54,369 nt of DNA from Gammaproteobacteria bacterium (GCA_016874535.1 VGUA01000009.1:1-54369), one strand, 5' to 3'; positions 7,869-15,269 are shown, counted from the stretch's first letter. Numbers and translations: made by a program. Notes: generated from the letters alone by a model not told the origin.

Positions 7869-9122
7869 ATGTATCGCCCCCTGTCCCTGTTCATCGGCTT
7901 GCGCTATCTGCGCGGCAAGCGGCGCAATCGTTTTGCGACCTTCGTGTCATTCGCCTCCGTGCTGGGGGTGGCGACGGGTGTCGCAGTGCTCATCATCGTG
8001 CTGTCGGTGATGAACGGTTTCGAGCGCGAAGTGGCAGGACACATCCTTGGCATGACCTCGCATGCAACCGTTTTTCGTGGCGGCGAGGCCATGGCGGACT
8101 GGCCGCAAGTCGCCGCGGAAATTCGCCGGGTGCCGGGCGTCACGGGCGTCCAGCCCTTCATCCGCGGCAGCGCGATGATCAATCGGCGGGGCCGCATCAA
8201 GGGCGTGGTGGTGTATGGAATCCCGCGTGATGGCGAGAACGAAGTCTCGGATCTCGCCCGCTATCTCAGTGGGACCAGCCTCGGCGACCTTGCCGCCACC
8301 GGTGGCAAAACCCCGGTATTCCTCGGCCGGACCCTGACGGAGGCACTGGACGCCGAACCGGGTGATACTGCCACGCTCATCATCCCCCGCTGGTCCGCGG
8401 AAACCGGTGCCACCCAGCCACGCTACGCACCCGTGAACCTTGGCGGTGTGTTCAGGGTTGGCATGCACGAATTCGACTCCGCTTTCGTGCTGATGGATCT
8501 ACCCGTGGCTGCACGACTTTTTGATTACGGGGAGGCCGTGACAGGCCTGCGGGTACGTTTCACCTCACCGGGAGAAGCGTTGGCCCAGGCGGCCCATCTT
8601 CAAACCGTCCTCGGCCCCGGCTTCGTGGTGCTTGACTGGAGCCAGTTCCATCGCAATTTCTTCCAGGCCCTGCAATCGCAGAAACGGATCCTGTTTCTCA
8701 TCCTGTCCGTCATCATCGGCGTCGCCGCCTTCAACGTGGTGGCCTCGATGATCATGGTGGTCAAGGAAAAACGCCGCGACATCGCCATCCTGCGCACCCA
8801 GGGCTGCACTGCCGGCACCATCCTCGGCGCGTTCGTGATTCAAGGTGTGCTGATTGGTGTTGCCGGGATCGCGCTCGGCGTGGCCACGGGAATGCTGGGC
8901 GCGGAGTACGCGAACGATCTCATGCGCTGGCTGGAGCGGAGCTTTGATCTCAAGCTCATCAAGGCGGATGTCTATTACATCGACTATCTGCCGACCCGCA
9001 TTCTTGTCGGGGATGTGTTGCGAGTCGCTGGCATCACTCTGGGGATCTGCCTGTTTGCCACTCTCTACCCCGCCTGGCAGGCCGCAAGGGTGGAGCCGGT
9101 GGAGGCGCTGCGCTACGAGTGA
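7869..9122 (+). CDS. lolC: Lipoprotein-releasing ABC transporter permease LolC/LolE family
   Basis: A 417-residue inner-membrane permease of the Lol system, which extracts outer-membrane lipoproteins and hands them to LolA. The N-terminus FIGLRYLRGKRRNRF and the first helix with IIVLSVMNGFEREV are hallmarks of LolC/E. A large periplasmic domain (~residues 50–270) is followed by three helices, with the conserved KEKRRDIAILRTQG loop, and the C-terminal PAWQAARVEPVEALRYE. The start is set by homology; a frame open from lpxR runs into it artificially. The lolD ATPase that normally follows is not here, because the next gene lies on the other strand. Confidence 0.92.
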   Translation: MYRPLSLFIGLRYLRGKRRNRFATFVSFASVLGVATGVAVLIIVLSVMNGFEREVAGHILGMTSHATVFRGGEAMADWPQVAAEIRRVPGVTGVQPFIRGSAMINRRGRIKGVVVYGIPRDGENEVSDLARYLSGTSLGDLAATGGKTPVFLGRTLTEALDAEPGDTATLIIPRWSAETGATQPRYAPVNLGGVFRVGMHEFDSAFVLMDLPVAARLFDYGEAVTGLRVRFTSPGEALAQAAHLQTVLGPGFVVLDWSQFHRNFFQALQSQKRILFLILSVIIGVAAFNVVASMIMVVKEKRRDIAILRTQGCTAGTILGAFVIQGVLIGVAGIALGVATGMLGAEYANDLMRWLERSFDLKLIKADVYYIDYLPTRILVGDVLRVAGITLGICLFATLYPAWQAARVEPVEALRYE

Positions 9123-9129
9123 GCGCAGC

Positions 9130-10122
9130 TCAGAATGGCAGCAGCTGCTGTGGTTCGCTCCGGCAGCGCACGCTGAGAGATTCCCGGAGCGCCGTCCTGA
9201 TCACCCCACCAAGTTCGATGATGCGCACGAAAACAGGCGGCAGGGTGGCGCTTTCCGGCGCAGTGGATGCGATGAGTTCCTGACGTACGGCCGGTTCCTG
9301 CAGCAGCATGAGCCCATCCCCGTACGCGCTCACGATGCGCGCCACTTCCTGCGGTGCGTATTCCTTCAACACGTGCACGATGCGCTCCAGAGGGGTAAGC
9401 GCGAGCCGGGACAGCAACCAGTTCTGTCCTTGATCGCCCCGGGCGCGCGCATCGACGATGAGCAGGAAAAGCCCCATCCAGGTCACGTAGCGCACCAGCC
9501 GCAGCTTGGCCTGGCGCAAGGTCCAGCTGTCCTGCGCCGAGCGTGCAAACCGAAAGCTCTGCCAATTGCGGTAGGCATGCGCGTAGCGCACGAGATCGCC
9601 TTGCAGATAGTCCCAGGGAGCTTCGGCCGGCAGCACCCGGGCGGGAGAGCAGTACCAATCGAGCACCCGGGCCTGCAACTGGCGAAAAGCCGATTCGCCA
9701 AAAACCGGCCTTGCGTCCAGCAAGAGCTGCATGCGGCGTCCGAAAGTGGCGGGCGTTTCATCCAGACTGCCCAGTGCCCCGGGGTCGGTGAGGGCAGCCG
9801 GTGTGGTTGCCGTGCGAAAAATGCCATCCGCTTTCGGAACTGCCAGTCCACACGCACGGGCGCGGTCGAACACGGCTTCGATGCCCGCGGCCACGACGGT
9901 ATCGCGAGATGCCTCTTCGACCGCGGAGTCCGCCACGATGAAGAGGCTGTCGAAGTCCGAGTCCGCCCCGGCCTCCAAACGCCCCAGTGATCCCGCGGCG
10001 GCAAGCGTGAGGAAGATCGGCTGCTGGCTTACCGTTCCCGCGGCGAGGCTGTGCAGGATTTCATGCGAACGCGCGCGGCATGCCGCGAGCCACGGGTGTG
10101 AGAGTTCCTCAGGCACCGGCAT
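9130..10122 (-). CDS. Nucleotidyltransferase-like protein of unknown target
   Basis: A 330-residue soluble protein. Near the N-terminus is AAAGSLGRLEAGADSDFDS (about residues 41–59), which fits the GS..R.E....SD.D pattern of the polymerase-beta nucleotidyltransferase fold, with two metal-binding aspartates. The C-terminal half is alpha-helical and includes a tryptophan/arginine-rich segment (WTLRQAKLRLVRYV). Proteins with this motif include GlnD-type uridylyltransferases and the DUF294 group, but no HD or ACT domain is visible, so GlnD itself is excluded. It stands alone, convergent with lolC and divergent from an SDR gene. Function is unknown. Confidence 0.65.
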   Translation of the reverse strand: MPVPEELSHPWLAACRARSHEILHSLAAGTVSQQPIFLTLAAAGSLGRLEAGADSDFDSLFIVADSAVEEASRDTVVAAGIEAVFDRARACGLAVPKADGIFRTATTPAALTDPGALGSLDETPATFGRRMQLLLDARPVFGESAFRQLQARVLDWYCSPARVLPAEAPWDYLQGDLVRYAHAYRNWQSFRFARSAQDSWTLRQAKLRLVRYVTWMGLFLLIVDARARGDQGQNWLLSRLALTPLERIVHVLKEYAPQEVARIVSAYGDGLMLLQEPAVRQELIASTAPESATLPPVFVRIIELGGVIRTALRESLSVRCRSEPQQLLPF

Positions 10123-10235
10123 GGTGCGACTTTGGGTGTAGCGGTCGACGGCAATTCGGCATGGCCCTGTCGCTTGTTAGTCGAGCTGACTGCACAATAG
10201 CGAGCATCCCTTTTTCCAGACAAGCGAGACGGCAC

Positions 10236-11057
10236 ATGATTATCACCGGCAAGACCGCGGTCATCACGGGTGGCGCCAGCGGCATCGGACTCGCCACTGC
10301 GCGCGAGATGGTCAAACAAGGCGCAGGCATCGTGGCGCTGGTGGATCGATCGGACGTGGCCCACACCCATGCCCAGGAGATCAATCGCGCGGCCGGACGC
10401 GAGGCCGTGGTGGCCTACCGCGGCGACACCACCAGCGAGACATTCCGCCACTCGGTGTTTGACGATCTGCAAACCCGCAGCGTGCAGCCCGTGAGCATCT
10501 GTGTGCCTGCCGCAGGCATCACGCGCGATGGACTCTCGGTGCGCGTGAACAAGGAAAGCCACAAGGCGCAGATCTATCCCGCAGAGACGTTCCGTGAAGT
10601 GGTGGAAGTGAATTTGATTGCGCCGGTGTATTGGGCGCTCGAAATGGTGTCACGCATCGCCGAGCGCAGAAGTGCGGCGGGACTCAAACGCTGGCAGGCT
10701 GCCGAAGGCATGCAGGGCGTGGTGGTCTTCATCGGCTCCGTATCCTCACAGGGCAACAAGGGCCAGATTGCCTATGCCAGCACCAAGGTCGGGCTGGAAG
10801 GCGCGGCGGCCACCTTGATGATCGAATCAATGTTCTACGGCGTGCGCTGCGCGGTCATCCATCCCGGTTTCACGGATACGCCCATGGTGCGGGCCCTGGG
10901 TGAGGACTACATCCAGAAACATGTACTGCCGGCCACCCAGATAGGCCGCCTCATCGCACCCGAGGAAATTGCCGATGCCATCTGCTTCCTGTGCCGCAAC
11001 TCGGCGGTCAGCGGCCAGTTGTGGGCTGATGCCGGTTGGCAGCCACTCAATACTTAA
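10236..11057 (+). CDS. Short-chain dehydrogenase/reductase
   Basis: A 273-residue SDR. TGGASGIG is at residues 11–18, and the catalytic Tyr and Lys are Y180 and K184 in IAYASTKVG, preceded by the serine in IGSVSS. The usual NNAG is replaced by PAAG (residues 91–94). A longer-than-usual insertion (ERRSAAGLKRWQAAEGMQ) precedes the catalytic serine strand. Start chosen at ATG 10236 because the Rossmann fold begins only four residues later; the open frame extends 52 codons further up, but that part resembles no SDR. It is monocistronic, with an AT-rich gap downstream. Substrate unknown. Confidence 0.85.
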   Translation: MIITGKTAVITGGASGIGLATAREMVKQGAGIVALVDRSDVAHTHAQEINRAAGREAVVAYRGDTTSETFRHSVFDDLQTRSVQPVSICVPAAGITRDGLSVRVNKESHKAQIYPAETFREVVEVNLIAPVYWALEMVSRIAERRSAAGLKRWQAAEGMQGVVVFIGSVSSQGNKGQIAYASTKVGLEGAAATLMIESMFYGVRCAVIHPGFTDTPMVRALGEDYIQKHVLPATQIGRLIAPEEIADAICFLCRNSAVSGQLWADAGWQPLNT

Positions 11058-11068
11058 TTAATATAAAT
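11057..11068. repeat. Left copy of a 12-bp direct repeat
   Basis: ATTAATATAAAT begins at the last base of the SDR stop codon. The same 12 bases recur at 15307–15318. The two copies bracket the PilZ-avtA-hipBA block. Both sit in AT-rich gaps, so chance similarity is possible. Confidence 0.4.
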
Positions 11069-11146
11069 CATTAGGTTATAGAATATTTCTTTAGTTTTTT
11101 CGCCATAGCGCTCCCAACACGCTAATTTTTAGTCAAAAAGGGCAAT

Positions 11147-11160
11147 CTCCGCTTGCGGAG
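11147..11160. repeat. Inverted repeat CTCCGC-TT-GCGGAG
   Basis: A perfect 6-bp inverted repeat with a 2-base centre, 77 bases before the PilZ-like start. The 2-base loop is too tight for a good RNA hairpin, so a protein-binding site on DNA is more likely than a terminator. No known regulator site is recognised. Confidence 0.35.
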
Positions 11161-11167
11161 TCCAAGG

Positions 11168-11206
11168 GTCATAACTAGAATCGGCAGCAGGTAGAAGTCA
11201 TAACTA
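11168..11206. repeat. Tandem direct repeats GTCATAACTA
   Basis: GTCATAACTA occurs at 11168–11177 and again at 11197–11206, a period of 29 bases or nearly three helical turns. It lies 31 to 69 bases upstream of the PilZ-like start, a position fitting a transcription-factor site pair. The factor is unknown. Confidence 0.45.
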
Positions 11207-11236
11207 TCCAATCAAACAGAAATTGATGTCTCCTTG

Positions 11237-11683
11237 ATGCCGAATTCCGGTTTCACAGAAGATCTACCGGTCTCCGCGCCTGGCGCGGTAATGCCCAATA
11301 CAGTCCCGACCCCGTCCGAAAAAACGTCGACGCACTCCGAGGGAAGATTCTTCAGCCATCCTGAAGACTTCCCTCTGGAAGTGCGCACTTCCCTGACTTG
11401 GCCAGACTGGCCTGGCCAAGAAAAAAGCCCTATGCCAGTGGGCCTGCGTTTCTTCTCCGGCACCCGACTGCGCCTGCAGGCGGGCATCCGCATCACGATT
11501 CCCATCCGTCAGCGGGAACATCACTTCCAGGCCCGGGTGATCGAGGTCCGGCCGCTGCGAGTGGGCTACGAGATCACGGCCGTCCTGCGTAATCCGAAGG
11601 ATGCCGACCATCTCGCACTGGTCGAGCGGATCTGCGCAATAGAGTGCGTGCTGCACAAGCCGGTATTCAGACAGGAGAGCTGA
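11237..11683 (+). CDS. PilZ-like domain protein, probably without c-di-GMP-binding motif
   Basis: A 148-residue protein. The first ~40 residues are polar and low complexity; the rest reads like a PilZ barrel: FFSHPEDFPLEV, then VGLRFFSGTRLRLQ, IRITIPI, FQARVIEVRPLRVGYEITAV, and a C-terminal helix LALVERICAIECVLHK. In canonical PilZ domains c-di-GMP is held by RxxxR and (D/N)xSxxG. Here the matching positions read RFFSH and PMPVGL, so binding is doubtful. A TTG codon lies directly before the ATG; I used the ATG. The gene is alone, convergent with avtA. If the fold call holds, it may be one of the atypical PilZ proteins that act through protein contacts. Confidence 0.6.
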   Translation: MPNSGFTEDLPVSAPGAVMPNTVPTPSEKTSTHSEGRFFSHPEDFPLEVRTSLTWPDWPGQEKSPMPVGLRFFSGTRLRLQAGIRITIPIRQREHHFQARVIEVRPLRVGYEITAVLRNPKDADHLALVERICAIECVLHKPVFRQES

Positions 11684-11702
11684 GCCGCCCTCCCCTCACG
11701 TC

Positions 11703-12965
11703 TCAGCGCTTGGCGAAAGCCCTGCGCACTTCCTCCGCCAAGATGGCTATGCCACGCGACACCGTATCTTCCGGCTGCGCGAACGAGAGCCTGATGCACT
11801 GCTCGAGGTGGGCTGGAGCCGCTTTCTGTCCGGGCGCGAAGTGGTGCCCGGGGATGATGAGCACACCGCTTGCCTTCAGACGTGCATAGAGTTCCTGTGC
11901 CGTGATCGGCAACCCGCGCAACCACAGCCAGAGAAAGATGGCCCCCTCGGCGTCGTGGATGAGGTAGTCGAGCCCACTCAGTTCACGGTCGCAACAGGCC
12001 AGGGCAAAGCGGGCCTTCGCGGCGTAGAAGGGACGAATTTCCCGGGCGATGAAATGCGTGAGTTCGTCGGTCTCGAAGAGTGGTGCGGCGAGATGACAGC
12101 CCAGGGGATTGGGTGCGAGCACCATGCTGGTGTTCATGTTGGTGAGTACACCGATGAGCTCCGGTGCGGCCACGATCACACCCACCCGGAGGCCAGGCAG
12201 GCCAAGCTTGGAGAGACTGAAACAGGCAATCAGGCGCGAGGACCACGGCAGGCTGTGCGCCACGAAACTGATGCCGGGGAAAGGCTCGCCGTAGGCGCAG
12301 TCGACAATCAGGGGCACCTCGGCCGCGTCCGCCATCGCGGCCAGGCGAGCGAGGTCCTCATCGCGGCAGACATTGCCAGTCGGGTTGCACGGGCGGCTGA
12401 GACACAAGGCCGCCGTCCGCGCATCCGTGCGGATGGCGGTGAAATCCATCTGGTAACGGAACCGATGCGGCGCGGTCTCGACAGGACGCGCAGCGACCGC
12501 CCGCATCATGTCAGCCCCAAGTCCGAGGCCGCCGTAGCCGATGTATTCAGGACATTGGGGAAACACAATCTCGCGCGGGAGGCCATCACCGGTCGGGCCG
12601 CCGAGCAAGTTGAACAGCATGAAGAAGCTGGCCTGGCTGCCCGCGGTGCAAAGCACATGAGAGGCATCCACCGGCCAGCCGTGATGGCGAGCCAGGAAGC
12701 CTGCAACCGCTTGACGGAAAAACAGAGGCCCTTGGGGATCTTCATAGGCCGCAAAGGCGTCATCGAGGGCGCCGGCATTGGCGAGCGTGGCCAGGCGCCG
12801 CGAGAACCAGGTGTGCATGGCAGGCACACGGGCCGGATTGCCACCACCCAGATTGAGATAGGCACCCGGATTGCGCTGCACGGCACCGAGATCATCCATG
12901 AGCGAGCGCGTACCGGAATGTCCGGCGAAATAATCGCCCACGCGTGAGAGTCGTGGCAGGTTCAT
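11703..12965 (-). CDS. avtA: Valine-pyruvate aminotransferase AvtA
   Basis: A PLP enzyme that interconverts valine plus pyruvate with 2-oxoisovalerate plus alanine. The sequence follows E. coli AvtA along its length: LNLGGGNPA near residues 38–45, PEYIGY at 139–144, SRPCNPTGNV at 190–199, the PLP lysine K253 in SLSKLGLPG, GAIFLWLW and PGHHFAPG near the C-terminus. The product from ATG 12965 is 420 residues against 417 in E. coli; AGAGGAAAG lies upstream. The longer frame to 13016 would add a non-homologous extension. It converges with the PilZ-like gene and diverges from a small membrane protein gene. Confidence 0.93.
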   Translation of the reverse strand: MNLPRLSRVGDYFAGHSGTRSLMDDLGAVQRNPGAYLNLGGGNPARVPAMHTWFSRRLATLANAGALDDAFAAYEDPQGPLFFRQAVAGFLARHHGWPVDASHVLCTAGSQASFFMLFNLLGGPTGDGLPREIVFPQCPEYIGYGGLGLGADMMRAVAARPVETAPHRFRYQMDFTAIRTDARTAALCLSRPCNPTGNVCRDEDLARLAAMADAAEVPLIVDCAYGEPFPGISFVAHSLPWSSRLIACFSLSKLGLPGLRVGVIVAAPELIGVLTNMNTSMVLAPNPLGCHLAAPLFETDELTHFIAREIRPFYAAKARFALACCDRELSGLDYLIHDAEGAIFLWLWLRGLPITAQELYARLKASGVLIIPGHHFAPGQKAAPAHLEQCIRLSFAQPEDTVSRGIAILAEEVRRAFAKR

Positions 12966-13034
12966 CTGCTTTCTTTCCTCTGCGACCGGATCAACACTGA
13001 TGGCTCCTGCCACCACCGGGTTCTGTTGCGGATC

Positions 13035-13343
13035 ATGAAATTCAGCCCCCTGCGCGCGCTTTTATTGGCAATCACCGTCTGCGTCTCCTGCGTCGGACCG
13101 TTTCTGGATGGTACGGCTGATCCCCACTCCTGGCGCATCATTCCCACCGTGATCGCGCCGGCTTTCATGATGATGCTGGTCTTTGCCCTGCCGTTGGACA
13201 TGACCATGACGCTGGTTTTCATGAGCGACAGCGCGCCAGAGCGCAGAATCCAGCTCAGGCGGGAACTGAAGCTGGAAGCGGCAGCCATGGCGCTCATGCT
13301 GATCGCATGGACGCCTTTCTACGTGCGCTTCTTTTCGCTCTGA
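13035..13343 (+). CDS. Small membrane protein of unknown function
   Basis: A 102-residue protein with two or three hydrophobic segments: residues ~7–23, a methionine-rich stretch around APAFMMMLVFALPLDMTMT, and a C-terminal helix before the end FYVRFFSL. A charged amphipathic segment (ERRIQLRRELKLE) lies between the last two. I recognise no family. The ATG at 13035 is used; a TTG three codons upstream is also in frame. It diverges from avtA with a 69-base gap that may hold promoters for both. Confidence 0.6.
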   Translation: MKFSPLRALLLAITVCVSCVGPFLDGTADPHSWRIIPTVIAPAFMMMLVFALPLDMTMTLVFMSDSAPERRIQLRRELKLEAAAMALMLIAWTPFYVRFFSL

Positions 13344-13365
13344 GCGTAGACGCCTGACTGTCGCG

Positions 13366-13391
13366 CAAGCGTTCTGAGCCGGCTTCGCTTG
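13366..13391. terminator. Hairpin between convergent small-membrane-protein and hipA genes
   Basis: CAAGCG (13366–13371) pairs with CGCTTG (13386–13391), and the loop contains the self-complementary AGCCGGCT. It sits in a 61-base gap between convergent stops, so it may end transcription from either side. No T-tract follows. Confidence 0.4.
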
Positions 13392-13404
13392 CCCCGCCCG
13401 GCAT

Positions 13405-14682
13405 TCACGATTGCTCTGCAGCGAGAGAGACCAGCGCCTGCCGGCAACGTTGCGCAATGAGCGCTCCCAGCGCCTCGACGACCTGCGATTTGGCATTGGG
13501 ACCCAGTTCGGTCAGCAAGCCCTCCCAGAGCTTCGCCAGGCGGCTCGCCAGATGGGCCAGGAGTTGCAGCACGTAGGCGGGCTTCACGCCGATCTGCTGG
13601 CCGAGCTCCCGCCAGCGCGCAGCGTGCACCCAGTCCGGCCTGTCCTCACGCCCGATGGCCATGGCCAGGCGATCACTCAGCCCAGGATAGACATGCCACG
13701 ACCAGATACCGAAAAATGGCCCGAGGCGGGGCCCTTGTGCGGTGTGACTCATCACGAGCTGCTTGGCATGGCCACCGCCGTAGCCAACCAGAAAGCCAAA
13801 CAACAGCCAGCGGATGAATTCCCGCAGATCCACTCCCGGTAGCGCGCTGTAGCGGCGAATCAATCCCGCGCAATCGGCGACACCGAGACCGCCCTCCCGT
13901 TCAAACTTGAGCGATGGATCAAGCACCGCGACCTGACAGAAATCCTCCATGTGCAGGCTGTGCACCGCGCCCTCTGCGTCACGGGTTCGATCGATTCTCT
14001 CCACCACGAGCAGGGTGGCATAGGCCTTGTGCAGTTCGACCTTGGCCACCCGCAGCCCTGCGGAGGCTGCGAGGCGCATGCAGAGCCACTCGTTCAGCAC
14101 AAGATCGCGCAGCGTGGTGTCGTTTATCTTCAGTAGATGTGTGCTCAGACCTGAGCCCAAACTCAGGGCAACGCCTTTTTCATCCCTGCAGACCGGTATC
14201 TTCGGCCGCGCGCCGGGCAGCACATAGCGCAGACCTTCCACTTCCATGCCAAGCGGACGCTCGGCAATCGCGGCAACGAGATGTCGCAGCTCCTCGTCAT
14301 TCAGGTGCCGCAGCCCGGATTCCCCGGGTCTCCTGTCGCTGCCCGCACCATGGAAACTCACCCCACCGACACAATCGCCACCGAGGGCGGCCAGCAGCGC
14401 GAGACTGTTGCCGGAAGAAATCCCGAGCCGGCGCGCCATTGCCGGAATGAGTTCGGGCTCTGGCAGGAGTTGTTCGCACCAGGTCTTGAGACCTGGCGCT
14501 TGTCCCCGGAGGTCGGTTTCGGACAAGGCGAGAGCGAATGGCACGGCTTTGGCCGGTGCGAGAGAAGTGGAAGTGCTGACGGCGTCGGCCGGGGGAACCA
14601 GCGCCCAGTTCGTGGTGGTGGTGGCGACCAGATGCCCCAGCCGCTCACCCCGAAAATCGAACTCGAGTTCAAGCCCCAGCAT
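13405..14682 (-). CDS. hipA: HipA-family protein with a degenerate kinase active site
   Basis: HipA toxins are Ser/Thr kinases that inactivate glutamyl-tRNA synthetase and are held in check by HipB. This 425-residue protein has the HipA layout: N-terminal subdomain (residues 1–~110), LPGARPK (155–161) in the P-loop position, the ATP-lysine region THLLKIN (K185), LNEWLCMRLA, VVERIDR, HMEDFCQ, and VYPGLSDRLAMAIG (331–344). The catalytic block that normally reads xDxHAKN is GGGHAKQ (302–308), and the metal-binding PFYD is PFFG (322–325). The three positions equal to E. coli D309, N314 and D332 are thus Gly, Gln and Gly. It should be a pseudokinase. The ATG at 14682 overlaps hipB by 14 bases. Confidence 0.85.
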   Translation of the reverse strand: MLGLELEFDFRGERLGHLVATTTTNWALVPPADAVSTSTSLAPAKAVPFALALSETDLRGQAPGLKTWCEQLLPEPELIPAMARRLGISSGNSLALLAALGGDCVGGVSFHGAGSDRRPGESGLRHLNDEELRHLVAAIAERPLGMEVEGLRYVLPGARPKIPVCRDEKGVALSLGSGLSTHLLKINDTTLRDLVLNEWLCMRLAASAGLRVAKVELHKAYATLLVVERIDRTRDAEGAVHSLHMEDFCQVAVLDPSLKFEREGGLGVADCAGLIRRYSALPGVDLREFIRWLLFGFLVGYGGGHAKQLVMSHTAQGPRLGPFFGIWSWHVYPGLSDRLAMAIGREDRPDWVHAARWRELGQQIGVKPAYVLQLLAHLASRLAKLWEGLLTELGPNAKSQVVEALGALIAQRCRQALVSLAAEQS

Positions 14683-14902
14683 GGGTTCCCGCCGCGCGCT
14701 GGTGACGCTCGTGCACGTCGAGTTCAAGACCCAGAGTCTCCAGCACCCGCAGCACGCGACCTATTTCGAGCGTTTCCTTGCCTTTCTCAAGCTCGCCGAT
14801 GAATCGGGTACCAACGCCGGCCAAGGCAGCGAGTTCCTGCTGCCGCAGGCTGACCCCCTTGCGGCGCAGACGAACCCTGCGGCCCAGCTCCTCGACGTTC
14901 AT
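14669..14902 (-). CDS. hipB: HipB-like XRE-family antitoxin/repressor
   Basis: A 77-residue DNA-binding protein with a Cro/C1-type helix-turn-helix: LRQQELAALAGVGTRFIGEL at about residues 19–38, followed by the HipB-like helix and strand EIGRVLRVLETLGLELDV. HipB proteins bind DNA as dimers, repress their own operon and neutralise HipA. The ATG at 14902 follows GAGGGA at proper spacing. The gene precedes and overlaps hipA, the standard antitoxin-first order, so it probably autoregulates through sites in the AT-rich region upstream. The C-terminal tail (residues 66–77) is short and polar. Confidence 0.9.
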   Translation of the reverse strand: MNVEELGRRVRLRRKGVSLRQQELAALAGVGTRFIGELEKGKETLEIGRVLRVLETLGLELDVHERHQRAAGTHAGA

Positions 14903-14930
14903 GATGTTCCCTCACGGCCTGATTTTTCTT

Positions 14931-14969
14931 TTAGATGGCCGATAATGTCATGATTTTCCCTGAATGCAT
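14931..14969 (-). CDS. Possible 12-codon leader peptide upstream of hipB
   Basis: A tiny frame MHSGKIMTLSAI with GGGAGG five bases before its ATG, a stronger ribosome site than that of hipB. It lies between the candidate promoter and hipB, ending 28 bases before the hipB ATG. It may be a leader that tunes hipBA translation, or chance. No conservation evidence is available from this sequence. Confidence 0.2.
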   Translation of the reverse strand: MHSGKIMTLSAI

Positions 14970-14992
14970 ATTTACCTCCCAGACCGATGATT

Positions 14993-15021
14993 TGTATATT
15001 TTTCTTCCCGCTCACGCGTAA
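14993..15021 (-). promoter_or_regulatory. Candidate hipBA promoter
   Basis: On the minus strand TTACGC (15021–15016) and TATACA (14998–14993) are separated by 17 bases, placing a start near 14986 and an 84-base leader before hipB. The -35 box is weak. Three copies of AAATCA (minus strand; TGATTT at 14988, 14951 and 14920 on plus) spaced 37 and 31 bases may be operator elements. Confidence 0.35.
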
Positions 15022-15269
15022 TTTATAGATCAGCGCGCAAAGAGGCGTGTTGCTGCCAGGGGTGGCCGCGCGGCGACTGGCGCAGGCTGGCCAGCCGACA
15101 GAATCTGCAAGGGCGCGAGACAAAGTCTGGGTTTCAGATATAACTCAATGATTTAATTGATTTTATCTTTCCTCGAAAAATCATGAGAAAACACTTGAAC
15201 GACGCTCCATCGGGATCTGACTTTTTATTCATGAAAATCAGGGGGATAGCTTCATTTCAGGAAAATTTC

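Larger units (their letters stand above)
11058..11236. other. AT-rich intergenic region before the PilZ-like gene
   Basis: About 180 bases without a gene, clearly more AT-rich than the surrounding coding DNA. It holds the 12-bp repeat, an inverted repeat at 11147–11160 and two copies of a 10-base direct repeat (11168–11206). A weak promoter-like pair, TTAATT then TATAGA with 17 bases between, can be drawn in the first 40 bases but is not convincing. Confidence 0.6.

Noticed and set aside
6744-9122. A single 792-residue LpxR-LolC fusion protein
   Set aside because: The LpxR C-terminus is found in another frame ending at 7780, and lolC has its own normal N-terminus at 7869; the joined frame arises from a one-base shift.
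14899-15123. A 74-codon frame ending in an ATGA overlap with hipB
   Set aside because: It starts upstream of the candidate hipBA promoter, has no recognisable domain, and crosses AT-rich sequence; the overlap is probably chance.
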